Made by a program: the position numbers and the translations under genes. DNA of 64,000 nucleotides, from the NCBI GenBank assembly GCA_019454045.1, contig SKCR01025330.1:1-64000 (forward strand), read 5' to 3'. The notes under the pieces are model-generated. The model saw nothing but the letters and a program-made list of their open reading frames with translations. It searched no databases and was not told where the DNA came from. Source of the stretch: Zanthoxylum bungeanum (lineage: Eukaryota; Streptophyta; Magnoliopsida; Sapindales; Rutaceae). Of the stretch, positions 1 through 10,785 are shown in pieces. Each line of letters starts with the position of its first letter. Position 1 is the first letter of the stretch.

Positions 1-1155
1 ACTTGTATAGTCTACTGTAGACTCAGATAAGTTTTCCGGAAATCTGTGTTCTCTAATTTTAATACAATCAGATTGTCTGATTTTATCAAAAGCACGGAGA
101 ATACATATTTGATAGTAGGGCCAGTGGGAGCATACAAATTTCTTTCTAGTGTTATATATCCTAACGACATTATCATTATTAAAGTAATAATAAGATGTTT
201 GTAAAGTAAAACATTTACTTAAGTCTTATTTTCTCCGTGTAAGCAGTGGGAGTAGCCTCTAATATATTTGGTATAAAGTTTTATATATGATATAGAACTA
301 AGAGACTTGTGAGATACTCCCATTAGTCGCGTATTAGATATGATCTGATAAAAGACATAGTAAGACTATCTGTATGACCGTTAGTATAAATGTTTGACAG
401 TTAACATGTCTTTTATATATATAGTATCCGTCTTTCGTAAAGGATGATACCTTTATCGAAAGTGATATTAATTAGAATTTCTAGTCAATGTTATGCATCA
501 TAAGATGATGGAGTAATAAGTACTATATTATGTGCGATTAAAGATATCAATTTAATCATAATTGTTACGAGTTATTTTGATATGCTATAGACCATATGAT
601 GGATCTTGAGACATATTCTTTGTGATATTTGAGATATTAAGAACAAGTTTCTTATTCATGGAGAATTTAGTCAGCAACCATAAGGTCATATTAGTTTTGA
701 TCCTATGTCATATAAAGTCAGAAAAGATGCAGTGGGAGTGTCACCGTTGATTCTACTGAATCAGTGGAAACAGTTGCAACTTATGAAGTATTGACTTATG
801 AAGTTGCATAATGACCCTATAGATTAGAAGTTTTCATATTAGTTTTGTGTTTGCGGTTGTCTTATAGTATTTTGGATTTGATCCATATATACTTAGACAA
901 CTCAGTATCTATAACACAATACTGATATAGCGTCTGAATCATATTGATGTGGAATTTAGATTCTACAAAATATGAATGATGCTGGCTAAGGAAAACGGTT
1001 AGGTTTGTTCGACAGACTCGATTTATTAAAGCGGGTTTACTTGTTGTTGCCTACCTTTTGAGTGCAAGGTGAGCTCTTAATGGCCATGAGTATGCGATAC
1101 ACATTAAGATGTGTCTAGGATACCGTGGATTGACACTAGAGAAAGAGAGAGACAT
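1..1155. other. Unassigned AT-rich flank left of LTR F1
   Basis: No reading frame of useful length and no recognised domain is present. Short phrases such as 'gcagtgggag' recur (near 240 and 730), a kind of motif often seen in the non-coding 3' part of plant copia elements. A purine-rich run (about 1137-1155) touches the start of the F1 LTR and could be a decayed polypurine tract. If so, this stretch would be the internal 3' end of the element that F1 belongs to. That is inference; the sequence alone does not settle it. Confidence 0.4.
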
Positions 1156-1804
1156 TGTTAGGGTTGGTGTTCGGAGTGCCAATCCGGATCGTATTTATGT
1201 CTGATTCATGAATATGAGCAATTCTATTTTCCATAATATTACTAATTTAATGGTAGCACCCTTGTCTTTTATACACTTATTCGATCTAATTACGATTAGA
1301 TATCTGATTATGATTAGATCAAAACTAAATCTGGTTTAGGGATACATGTATATTAGACAAAGACCATAGGATCTACAATATAGTGCGCAGTTACAACGTA
1401 GTTTGTAATTGACATTGGGAAGCACATTATTAGATGTATATCCTTAAAAACGGTTTCTGGTCAAGATTTACTAACACGGGTCGGTTAGTAAAATCCGCTG
1501 AGACCAGTATATGTCGTATATCGTGACTTGGTCTGATGGTTTATCCCAATGAACCATGAGTCTCGGGAGACTCGTATAGACATGTAGGTATTTATTTGAT
1601 AAACATTGAACGACTCACTGAAGATTTCCTAATAGATGGTACACCAACGTCAATAGGAATCTTCTCGAGTTGAGCGAGCATAGTGATCCTTCGACTTGAG
1701 ATACCACAGTGGGATATATGAGTTATCCTCTACACTTTGATGGCAGTCACGTCAACGATCTTTTCATGATCAGACCTCCGCATGTTCGTTGGGTGTGGAC
1801 TGAT
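1156..1804 (+). mobile_element. LTR F1, segment 1 of 3 (5' part)
   Basis: The LTR begins TGTTAGGGTTGGTG and matches the start of the complete solo LTR at 20613 along its whole length. It stops at 1804, where Tat element A is inserted. The LTR resumes at 14233 after the repeated CTGAT target site, and the join reproduces the uninterrupted text seen near 21237 in F2. The three F1 segments total about 2.5 kb, close to the 2,451 bp of F2. The partner LTR or internal region is not in the window. The 5-nt flanks of F1 (GACAT left, GTAAT right) are not a clean duplication, so its solo status is unproven. Confidence 0.85.
1800..1804. repeat. Target-site duplication of element A, left copy (CTGAT)
   Basis: CTGAT lies directly before the TGTAGG terminus of element A and recurs at 14233-14237 directly after its TACA terminus. 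The undisturbed F2 copy of this LTR has one similar site (CTCAT, near 21237). Confidence 0.95.
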
Positions 1805-2105
1805 TGTAGGACACAGAACTTGACGATGCTGTTCTAGGCTCGCGGCCTAGTTGGTAGTACGGAGTAGCCCACGGGGGAACTAAACCAGAGAAATAACATG
1901 GAGTCACCACCCAGTGTGAATTGGGAAAATGATTTAAGGCCGCACTCACCCCTCGCAAGGGAAGACCCCAAACCGTTGGGTTCAGAATGGTCCCTTACTT
2001 ATGCCGCTTGTAATGAACGAATTTGTGTAATAATATAACCGAGTCTACGCAACAACAACCTACATCTAAGTTTGCATACTTCCTATATCTAAGTTTGCAT
2101 GTGAC
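1805..2105 (-). repeat. Extra U5-end unit in element A 3' LTR
   Basis: The LTR edge occurs twice in tandem: TGTAGGACACA at 1805 and again at 2106. About 245 bp after each align closely, including the phrases 'aaccgttgggtt' and 'aatggtcccttac'. The same duplication is in the other LTR (10786 and 11097), so it was present before the last transposition. The inner copy is preceded by GAC, the same 3 nt that separates the LTR from the primer-binding site at 10783-10785. Confidence 0.85.
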
Positions 2106-2659
2106 TGTAGGACACATAAATCGGCGACGCTGTCCCAGGCTCGCGGCCCGGTTGGGAGTACAGAATAGCCCACGGGGGACTACACCAGAGAAATAAAAAT
2201 GGAGTCGCCACCTGGTGTGAACCGGAAAAATGATTTAAGGCCGCACTCACCCCTCGCAAGGGAAGACCTCAAACCGTTGGGTTCGGAATGGTCCCTTACT
2301 TATGCCACTTGTAATGAAATGATTTGTGCAATAGTACAACCAAATCTCATGCAACACATACCAGATAATTTAACCAACATGCAAGTTTGCACACCAATAA
2401 TCGTAAATGAAAGGAATGAAGGCAAAATACATAATTCATGAACGTCTTAAACAATAAAGTGCAATAATGTAACTAATAACAACTATGAAGGCATTAATAA
2501 TAAAAACGAGCACACAATCTCATGAGCATATCGAATAAATAAATGTGAAAAATATAAATAAACAATAACGGTAAAGGCATAAATATTTGAGAGAGCTAAC
2601 TAAGCATATGATGGGGAAGAGAATGACTAAGGAAACAAACATGCATGAAATATGATTAA

Positions 2660-2870
2660 GGAATCTTTCAAGTGTATGCGCGTTCGTGTAGAGTTCGTAA
2701 ACGTGTTCGAACGGTAAACAGAATGTGAGCATTCGAGTAGCGTTTGATAACGCGTTCGAATGATAAACATAATGTAAGCGTCCGAGTAGCGTTTGATAAT
2801 GCGTTCGAACGATAAACAGAATGTCCGCGTTATATTGCGTTTGATAACGCGTTCGAACGGGATAAGACCT
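2660..2870. repeat. 49-bp minisatellite in element A 3' LTR
   Basis: About four degenerate units of 'agcgtttgataacgcg' plus 'ttcgaacgataaacagaatg'. The core CGTTCGAACG is a palindrome. The matching array is at about 11660-11960 in the 5' LTR, where clear unit starts at 11700, 11749 and 11798 give a 49-bp period. Confidence 0.8.
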
Positions 2871-3009
2871 GATGCATGATACAATAAAATGGACGCGCGT
2901 TAAAGTAGCTTTCATAAACACATGCATGGATAAAAAAATACACAATGTAGGACCTCGTGTTCCCGATGGAACACATTTCACGTTCAATCGAGTGTACCTC
3001 GTCCAGCGC

Positions 3010-3420
3010 GGTAAAACATCATGATAAAGGTAGCCTTTAGGCATTTCCCTCGAATAGAGGACCTTTAATCCATCTTAGTTAGCCCATGCGCACTAGAATG
3101 CAATGCATGCGTAAATAAAGCAATGATATGCAAAGGGTAAATGACATAATATGAGGCGCGGCAAAACATCGTGGTAAAGGTAGCCTTCAGGCATTTCCCT
3201 CGAATAGAGGACCTTTAATCCCCCCTAGTTAGCCCATTTGCATTATATTACAATACATACAAATAAATGAGACAATAATGTGGAACTCCGTATATCCGAT
3301 TAAACATATCTCACATTCAATCAAACATATTTTATCCGGCGCGGCAAAATATCGTGGCAAAGATAGCCTTTTGGCTTTTCATCCCTCAAAATGGAGGACC
3401 TTTAATCCACCGTATTTAGC
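3010..3420. repeat. Tandem 150-180-bp LTR module, three copies (A 3' LTR)
   Basis: Each copy begins near 'gcgcggcaaaacatcgtgg' and continues with 'aaaggtagccttt' (itself an AAAGG/CCTTT hairpin), 'gaggacctttaat' and 'agcccatgcgca'. Copies start near 3018, 3155 and 3338. The same module occurs in the LTRs of B and C, so it is an old component of this retrotransposon group. Confidence 0.75.
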
Positions 3421-5147
3421 CCATGCGCATTACATTGCCATGCATAAATAAGTAACATGCAGAAAGTTTTAACATACTAACGACTAAATCATGATTAAAA
3501 ATAAATAACATATTAACGACTAAATCATGCTTAAAACGCAAGGTTGGATGAAACGAAACATGTGAATCTCTCAAGTGGTACGTGGCATTGTATCCCGAGT
3601 GTAAATCGCAATACCCTCCATTCAGATTCGGCTACAGAATTTACGTCCGGGTTTCCATCCGATATACCACAAGAGAGAACACATATTCCGTTCATCCGGA
3701 AATCACATCATGCACAAATCCACAACACTCATATGAAATAAAGTACTAAAATAAATGAAAATAAAGGATAATAAATAAAGAAGGTGCCCTCAGGTCTAAC
3801 CTCTTTAGTCGTCTCTCGGAAGTGCGCTACGCGGTTGTCGAAAGGGTTGATGCTCCGCAACTTCTCCGGATCACTGGTTTGCTGTTTCCCTCCGCTGTTT
3901 CGCTATTTGGGCTGCTGTTCTTACGCCGTTTTGCTGCTATTTTTGCTATATTTTCTGGTCACTTTTTCACTGTATTAAGGGACTATTTTGGCATTTTTAA
4001 GGGGTATTGGGGCTGCTGTTTGTGAAGTTATTTTGGCTGTTTCTGGGCTGTTGTTTGCGTGGATTTGAGGCAATTTATGGAGCAGTTATAGGTGTGATGA
4101 AGGGGTAGTTTACGTGAAGAGCTGTTATAGGCGTGATGAAGGACAGTTTGCTGGACGGGTGGTTGTGTTGCATCAAGTTTAGGCTGATGTGGCTTATGTG
4201 TGCGTGAATGAGTATTGGCGTGATGACAGGCTTTTTTTAGTAAATTGGCAGTGGCGTGAATGGGCAATGGCGTGGCTTATGTGTGCGTGAATATGGCTTA
4301 CGTGTTGAGGGGTCTTGGTACCTGAATTGGTGAGAAAAGTGAAGGTGCTAGGCATTGAACGTGAGGGGTTGTTAGGGCGTGAAAGGTAGTGAACGTGAGG
4401 GGTTGTTCGAATGTGCTTTATGCGTGAAGTCTGAGGGGTTTTAGTGAGTGGTCTTCTGTTTCCTTAGGGTTGTGTCGTGAATTGTCTAGGGGAGATTAGA
4501 GAAGCCAAGTGTATTAGGATTTAATAATTTTGGTTGTGGCCGTGAATAAGCTCCAAGGGGAAAAATGTTGGTTCATCCTTTATTTTATAATGGTATCCTA
4601 GGGTAAGGGTTGTGCATGGATTTTAAAAAGGAAAGAAGTCAAGTAAATATGTATGTATCTTAATTAATTTTAAAAGGGAAATAAATTATGTAATTTTGGT
4701 GGGGAATATCTTTAAATTTGGTGAGTAAATTATTTAATTGAATTTAGATCTTTGGTAATTAGGAGGTGATTTATTTAATTTGGAATGATATTTAATTTAA
4801 TTTAATTTAATTGGATTTGTGACATGCATTTTAAATATTTCAATTATTTTTGGATGGGATTTGATGGGCTTGGGCTAGGTGGGCGTGTGGCAAAACTAGA
4901 AGTACCGACACCGTTCAAACGCCGATTTGAACGCTACACGAACGCCTGCAATCTGCTTGACGTTCGAATATGCTCACGAATGCAGCACGAACGCGAAAGT
5001 AATGAACATGTGTATTGAATCTGATGACATACTTATTCTAAATTTCCCATTCCGACATTCGTTTCCCACGACTTCCGCAACCTAAAGAGTAGTGCCTCCG
5101 TATGAGACTTATCATCGGGACTTATATGCAAAAATACAGTGCCTACA

Positions 5148-5160
5148 GTCGACCCACTTT
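5148..5160 (-). other. Polypurine tract of element A (degenerate)
   Basis: On the minus strand this reads AAAGTGGGTCGAC directly before the TGTAGG start of the 3' LTR. Elements B and C have AAAGTGGGGGCGAC at the same place. The tract primes plus-strand DNA synthesis in LTR retrotransposons. In A the G-run is interrupted by a T. Confidence 0.75.
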
Positions 5161-5163
5161 GAT

Positions 5164-7065
5164 GGGACTTGTGTAGTGTGTGACAATGACAATCCTATCA
5201 AAGTTATGCAATGCATTTTTACTTACCTGGCTCGCCAGCTGCCACCTGACTTGCCTGCTGCTCCGGACGGAGTTGATGATGCAGCGGGCTTCGACCCTGG
5301 GACACATCCCATTAACTACAACCGACGATGTAGTGGGTGCTCGACCCTATGACCCATCCCGAAACTACAACTGCTGATACAGTGGGTCCTCGACCCTCGG
5401 ACGCATCCCAATAACTGTAACGGACAACGGAGGCCTCGACCCTGGGATGCATCCCAATACCACTGACAATATGGGTCACGACCCTGGGACGCATCCCCAA
5501 AACTGATGATGAAGGGGGCCTCGACCCTGGGACGCATCCCAATACCACTGACAATGTGGGTCACGACCCTGAGACGCAACCCAAAACTGGAACTGATGAT
5601 GCATGTGGCCATCAAACCTGGGACGCATCCCAATAACTGCAACCGATAATGGGGGCCTCAACCTTGGGACGCATCCCAATACCGCTGACAATGTGGGTAA
5701 CGACCCTGGGACACATCCCTAAAACTGATGCTGACGTGGGTCACGACCCTGGGACTCATCCCCAAAACTACTGATGATGTGGGTTACGACCCTGGGACTC
5801 ATCCCCAAAACTGATGTTGATGTGGGCCTCGCCCCCGGAACTCATCCCCAAAACTGATGATGATGTGGGTCACGACCCTGGGACTCATCCCCAAAACTGA
5901 TGCCGATGTGGGCGTCGCCCTCGGGACTCATCCCCAAAACTGATACATATACTGATGTGAGACTCGCCCCCGGGACTCATCCCCAAAATTGATACTGATA
6001 CTGATGTAGGCCTCGCCCCCGAGACTCATCCCCAAAACTGATACTGACAATGCTGATATGGGCCTCGCCCCAGGGACTCATCCCCAAAACTGATACTGAC
6101 AATACTGATGTGGGCCACGCTCCAGACGGATACTGATGTAGGCCTCAACCCTGGACTGATATGGATGTGGGCCTCGCCCTTGAGACTCATCCCCAAAACC
6201 AAAACTGATGTGGGCCTCGGCCCTGGGACTCATCCCCAAAACTGATACTAATATGCGGTCCTCGACCCTGGGACTCATCCCCAAAACTGAAACTGATGTG
6301 GGCCTCGGCCCTGAGACTCATCCCCAAAACTAAAATTGATGTGGGCCTCGGCCCTGTGACTTATCCCCAAAACTGAAACTGATGTGGGCCTCAACCTTGG
6401 GACTCATCCCCAAACTGATGCTGATGTGGGCCTCGACCCTGGGACTCATCCCCAAACTGATGCTGATGTGGGCCTCGACCTTAGGACTCATCCCCAAAAC
6501 TGATATTGATGTGGGCCTCGACCCTAAACTGATACTGACGTGGGCCTTGCCCCAAACTGATACTGACATGGGCCTCGCCCCAAACTGATACTGACGTGGG
6601 CCTCGCCCTCAAACTGATACTAATGTGGGCCTCGCCCCCAAACTGATACTGATACGGGCCTCGTCCCCAAGCTGATACTGATGTGGGCCTCGCCCTTAAA
6701 CTGATACTAATATGGGCCTCGCCCCCAAACTGATACTGATGCGAGCCTCGCCCTCAAACTGATACTAATGTGGGCCTCGCCCCCAAACTGATACTGATGC
6801 GAGCCTCGCCCTCAAACTGATACTAATGTGGGCCTCGCCACCAAACTGATACTGATGCGGGCCTCGCCCCCAAACTGATACTGATGCGGGCCTCGCCCCC
6901 AAACTGATACTGACGTGGGTCTCGCCCTCAAACTGATACTGACGTGGGCCTCGCCCTCAAACTGATACTAATGTGGGCCTCGTCCCCAAACTGATACTGA
7001 TGCGGCCTCGCCCCCAAACTGACACTAATGCGGGCCTCGCCCCCAAACTGATACTGATGTGATAT
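5164..7065. repeat. Element A 3'-UTR minisatellite with 43-bp and 29-bp units
   Basis: A 1.9-kb tandem array between the integrase remnant and the 3' LTR. Near the LTR, units are about 43 bp (for example 5750-5960) and contain 'ctgggactcatcccc'. From about 6500 to 7065 the units are 29 bp ('tgatactgatgtgggcctcg' plus 'cccccaaac') and lack a 14-bp 'tgggactcatccc'-like piece. Intermediate forms lie between. The first few hundred bases are more diverged ('gacgcatcccaataccactg'). Repeat-encoded open frames in several phases are by-products. Tat and Ogre elements are known for variable tandem repeats at this position. Confidence 0.9.
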
Positions 7066-8180
7066 TACATATCAACATGCTGTATTGCCTCTCACGAGAT
7101 AGTCCTGATAGCTAAACATATTTTCGTCCTCAACGGATGCTTCGTGTCGAAACCAAAGAACCTTCAAAGTACTTAATACACTCAAATCCGATCGTCTGCA
7201 TGAGTGATCTGAAGTAGACTCATAGTGTGTGTGTGCCAAGGCTCTTTCGTAGCTTAATCCTTAAGTAAGCCAACTCGATGATTTTGTCTCGAAGAATCAG
7301 ATTAGTGCGTATAACCAATCTAGATGTCTTGATCACACTCTGTGATTACTTCCTCGTACTCAACATGATATGGTTTTTTTTTTTTTTTTCTCTTGTCTCT
7401 TTCTTTTCATTTTTGAACTTTTTTTTTTTTTTCTTTTCTTTCTTTTTCTTTCTTTGACATACATACCCTTTAAGGTAGCATTTCTCCTAATGGTGGTCCT
7501 AATACTCGCCCATGGGTAGCTTCACGCTTATCGGTTATAGGTGGTCTATTTTTTTTCTTTTCAGAGACTTTTTCTTTGTTTCCAACCATATCATATATCG
7601 TAACATAAGTAAACTAGGATGGACATCCAGGCGAACGGTCATTCACTGAACCACCATCTCTTTAACTAGTCATTTCGTCAACTACTCAGGCTTCTACTAC
7701 TGAGATCCCGTAATCAAGTGCTCGCGAGTCTAGCCGAGATCAACCACTCAAAATACCGGATGAGAGCACACCTCGCACTTATCGTTTCTAAGGTTTCCTT
7801 GCAGCAAAAAATGTCATCACCGGACATATGCCTAACCATCAAAGACTTCTCTTTTTTTTTTCTTTTTTTTTTCGCTTCACTGGAATTCTTCAACCGCGAA
7901 TAATGTGGGCTTCACTCCCTGGGATTCATTTTCGAAAACTGCTGGTAGTACGGGCCTCAACCTTGAGGGTTCATTCCCAAAACTGATGATTATGTGTGGG
8001 CCTCAACCCTGGGGATCCATTTCTGAAAACCGTTGATACTATTTTATTGCTCTCAGCTTGGTTGTATTTTTCCGCTTTTCCTTCTTTTCTTCGAGACCTG
8101 TGAATACAAAACAAAACAAACGCAAAAAGGAATGCAAAATACGTTACGCGTATGCATGCATGAATGAGTTGCCTACCCCG
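7066..8180 (-). other. Element A 3' untranslated block with pyrimidine tracts
   Basis: Non-coding sequence homologous to 57430-58480 in element C and absent from B. Shared phrases include 'aagtaagccaactcgatg', 'tttaaggtagcatttctcct' and 'tagcttcacgcttatcgg'. It holds long T/C tracts (7374-7450, 7848-7872), which are purine-rich on the element's sense strand. Near 7900-8040 a few 'gggcctcaaccct' units like those of the minisatellite reappear. No coding potential was found on either strand. Confidence 0.7.
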
Positions 8181-8640
8181 TTGGGTTAGGTCTTTCCGCC
8201 AATTCCCTTGATGACTATTCGGTCCTCTATTCCTCAGGCAAAGTACTGCTTCAACCTGTCCACGTTGATTGGCTCAGTGAAATTGTTTCCTTCTAAGTCT
8301 GACAATCTCACTGCCCCGTTTCCCATCACTTTCTAGACTATGTAGGGTCCTTTCCAATTAGGTCTGAACTTTCCTCTCGGATCTGTTGTCGCCGACTATG
8401 ACTGTTTAAGTACCAGATCACCCTTTCTGATTTTGATAGGACACACTTATTGTTGAATGCTTGGGCCGATCTCTTCTGATATAACTACATATGATGCAAA
8501 GACTTCATTCTATTCTCATCCAGTAACGCCAACTGTTCAAGTCTCTGCGAGGCCCATTCTTGCTCCGATAACTCTGCTTCTGCTAACATCTGCATGGACT
8601 GTATCTCAACTTCCACCGGCAGTACTACTTCCATTGCCTT
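8181..8640 (-). pseudogene. Integrase C-terminal remnant of element A
   Basis: Read on the minus strand with frame changes, this resembles the integrase tail of B at 29500-29950. It includes a block of the kind 'GPYIV..VMGNGAVRLSDLEG' and the conserved end near 'NVDRLKQY'. The catalytic core and zinc finger are missing. At about 8640 the sequence jumps to text that in B lies near 30621, so roughly 670 bp equivalent to the integrase core has been deleted. It cannot encode a working integrase. Confidence 0.75.
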
Positions 8641-8862
8641 CTTCTTTTCTTAAACACTTCAGCTGAATGCCTTTTGCTTGTCTTTTGTATTGTCCTCCCT
8701 TCAAACTCATATATTGAGAAGCTAACTCCTAAATGATTATCTTGTTCTTCTTAAAAGGTATGGACTCAGGCAAGTAAGCGAAATGAATGGCTTTATTATC
8801 ATGAAGAAAAAGGTTCGAACAAGTAGACAAAGTCAATGTCCTTATTATTAATAAATGTTGGA
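8641..8862 (-). pseudogene. Residual pol fragments of element A
   Basis: Short pieces collinear with B: 8641-8750 matches B near 30621-30730 (N-terminal zinc-finger side of integrase), and 8757-8800 matches B near 32855 (the segment before RT). Protease, RT and both RNase H domains between them are deleted. The patchwork suggests several independent internal deletions. Nothing here is open. Confidence 0.65.
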
Positions 8863-9642
8863 TCATAATTGAATAAGATCATGGAAACAAACATCTCCAT
8901 AATTTGCAACTTCCTCTTCCCCCGTTTTCTTGCTTCCTCCGTCCATTAGCTTCTCCAAATGCAGTAGTTCTTCTTCCCATTCACTTCCCCTTTTTGCGAC
9001 CTCCGTCTCGTCACTGTCCGAGAAGTTTTTCCAAAAATCCCTCCTTTGCTCCATTTCACCTTTACCACTGTTGTCCCGTATCCCCATGTGAGAAGTTTGG
9101 TGGTTGTGGGTTTGGAGGACAAGGCTGTCGGGTAGGCCGGAGTTGATCATGTGGGTGGGTGGAGGTTTTCTATGTGTGTTGGATTGTTCTTTTTCGGGGT
9201 CGGGTATTTTATAGGCATCAATGAGGTCTTGGATTTCATGCCTAAGGTGGGTGTAGTTGTTAGTTTCATGTCCTCTTTGCTGGTGGAGGTAACAATATAG
9301 GTTTAGGTCAAGGTAGCGTGGCACAGGGTTTGGAAGTGGTTTAGGCTCTAAGGGATTTAGGAGTCCTTGCATTTTCAGCTCTTCAAATACCTCTGACAAA
9401 GGTCTACCAAGATTGGAGAATCGTCTGTTTCTGATAGGGGCAACCTCAGAGGGAGTGGGCTTGGTCCTTGAAGGTTCCTCAATGGTCTTTCCATTCTGGT
9501 TGTAAAACTTTCTGTTATTGGCTATACGAGGTACAGTCAAACTGGCCACAACATTAGTCAAAACTTGCAACATCTCAATAATTTTGGTTACTTTGGTCTC
9601 CAATTGATCCAGGCGGGATCCCTCGTTGACTGACTCACTCAT
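8863..9642 (-). CDS. Miniature Gag-like ORF of element A (259 codons)
   Basis: An uninterrupted frame in otherwise decayed surroundings. The start MSESVNEGSRLDQLE aligns with the Gag start of B at 35518. Residues from about 43 on match the second half of B's Gag ('IRNRRFSNLGRPLS'), so the capsid core is missing in frame. A CHHC-type finger follows (C..H....H....), but the last Cys is Tyr. After 'FSDSDETEV' it jumps in frame to the acidic pre-RT linker (EWEEELLHLEKL), then 'DVCFHDLIQL' and stop. Thus Gag N-terminus, nucleocapsid-like region and linker are fused, and protease and RT are lost. It might bind RNA or Gag of a helper element; that is inference. The start is the only Met aligned with B. 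Confidence 0.7.
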   Translation of the reverse strand: MSESVNEGSRLDQLETKVTKIIEMLQVLTNVVASLTVPRIANNRKFYNQNGKTIEEPSRTKPTPSEVAPIRNRRFSNLGRPLSEVFEELKMQGLLNPLEPKPLPNPVPRYLDLNLYCYLHQQRGHETNNYTHLRHEIQDLIDAYKIPDPEKEQSNTHRKPPPTHMINSGLPDSLVLQTHNHQTSHMGIRDNSGKGEMEQRRDFWKNFSDSDETEVAKRGSEWEEELLHLEKLMDGGSKKTGEEEVANYGDVCFHDLIQL

Positions 9643-9769
9643 GTTGGCTGATGGTCTTCTGACAAGTCTTCCTTCTCCCCCAACCCAACGGGTATCTATG
9701 ATAGCTCTTTAGATACAAGGGTTAACATGATACGTGTATGCATGAGGTGCACGAGATGTGTGCGATGTA

Positions 9770-10255
9770 TGGAATATATAAGCCCATTAACATTTTTATA
9801 CTAGTTGGCCCATTATCATTTTAAAGTATACAATCATACTATTGCGCGATGCAAACTTGTCCCAGTTGAAAAGGCCCAACAGGTTTACACTTTTGCGATA
9901 ACATGGCTAAATGACTTCAAATGATAAGAGGCCCAAACATAAAATGGCCCATCGGAATTTTATAAACTTTTAGCCCAATTGTCATAAGATACGAACTCAT
10001 CCCAGTTTAAATGGCCCAACAAGTTCGCATTTCTGACAAGAAGTCCAACTGAATCCAAATGATGATGGTCCTAAGCATAAGCATAAAGAAACAATTTCAA
10101 CAGAGTGGCCTATTGGCATTTTAGAAACTTTTTGTCCAATTGTCATAAGATACGAACTCATCCCAGTTTAAATGGCCCAAAAAGTTCGCATTTCTGACAA
10201 GAGTCCAACTGAATCCAAATGATGATGGTCTCTAAACACAAGCACAAGGAAATAG
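9770..10255. repeat. Leader repeats of element A (about 150 bp, three copies)
   Basis: Between Gag and the primer-binding site, copies share 'catcccagtttaaatggccc', 'gttcgcatttctgacaag' and 'gaatccaaatgatgatgg'. The phrase 'acgaactcat' at 9991 and 10152 gives a spacing of 161 bp; a more diverged copy starts about 140 bp earlier. B has a similar three-copy array at 35680-36140. Confidence 0.75.
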
Positions 10256-10763
10256 TTTTTATTGGTCATACAACTATGGTCTACGTGTGGGTTTGTGGGA
10301 GTGTAGACAAAGGCTTTCGTTGGCGAAGGATTGCCCACAACTAGGTCTCCCCACTCAAGGGTTCAAGCGACCAAGTGAGCGCACATTTTTTATACCTTAC
10401 GGTACGTGCCAACGAGTTATGATACGTGACTGACTGTCAAATGGATTTCCTATTGAAGATTCCTCAGAGGGAGGGTGGAGCGAACTCTCTTAAATACCCA
10501 AGCCTCTTAGGCTCTTATCGCCTTGGTGACAGGAATAAACAACAAGTACTCCAAATTAGTCCATCACAGTAAGCTTCGAGTAATGATTATCTAGGTGCCT
10601 TTGCAGATTTTCCTTATAGAAAGGTAGTGAATGAGGAAAGACACCAAACAATTACTTAGCTCTAATAATGCCTTTGATTAAACCCCTACAACCCACGATA
10701 GACACAGTTAACTAAAGCACAAATCATAATCACTACAAGACATTATTTCGGGGCCAATTCTTT
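10256..10763 (-). other. Element A 5' leader (untranslated)
   Basis: Non-coding leader between repeats and primer-binding site, homologous to B at 36150-36674. Shared phrases include 'gagggagggtggagc' and 'caaattagtccatcaca'. No open frame was seen. Confidence 0.65.
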
Positions 10764-10782
10764 ATCCCCAGTGGAGTCGCCA
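10764..10782 (-). other. Primer-binding site, tRNA-Arg type (element A)
   Basis: On the plus strand this is ATCCCCAGTGGAGTCGCCA, the 3' end expected of plant tRNA-Arg(ACG) including CCA, so the minus strand pairs with that tRNA. Three bases (GAC) separate it from the LTR edge at 10786. Identification of the tRNA relies on remembered plant tRNA sequence. Confidence 0.85.
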
Positions 10783-10785
10783 GAC

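Larger units (their letters stand above)
1805..5147 (-). repeat. Element A 3' LTR
   Basis: Runs from TGTAGGACACAG to GCCTACA on the plus strand, 3,343 bp, and is collinear with 10786-14232. From left to right it holds a duplicated end unit (1805-2105 and 2106 on), a 49-bp minisatellite with CGTTCGAACG-type cores (about 2660-2870), copies of a 150-180-bp module starting 'ggcgcggcaaaa' (about 3010-3420), a conserved module of about 100 bp at 3568, T-rich and TG-rich sequence, and a minus-strand TATA-like site near 4585. No protein is encoded; the small open frames here are chance frames in repeats. Confidence 0.92.

Noticed and set aside
6382..6588. Plus-strand open frame with repeated residues across the A minisatellite
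   Set aside because: It follows the tandem units and changes frame with unit length; no start context or domain. The same holds for the minus frames at 5312-5691 and 6078-6569.
10764..10782. Possible tRNA-Arg gene fragment
   Set aside because: Only the 3' 19 nt including CCA are present and they sit next to an LTR edge; genomic plant tRNA genes do not encode CCA. It is a primer-binding site.
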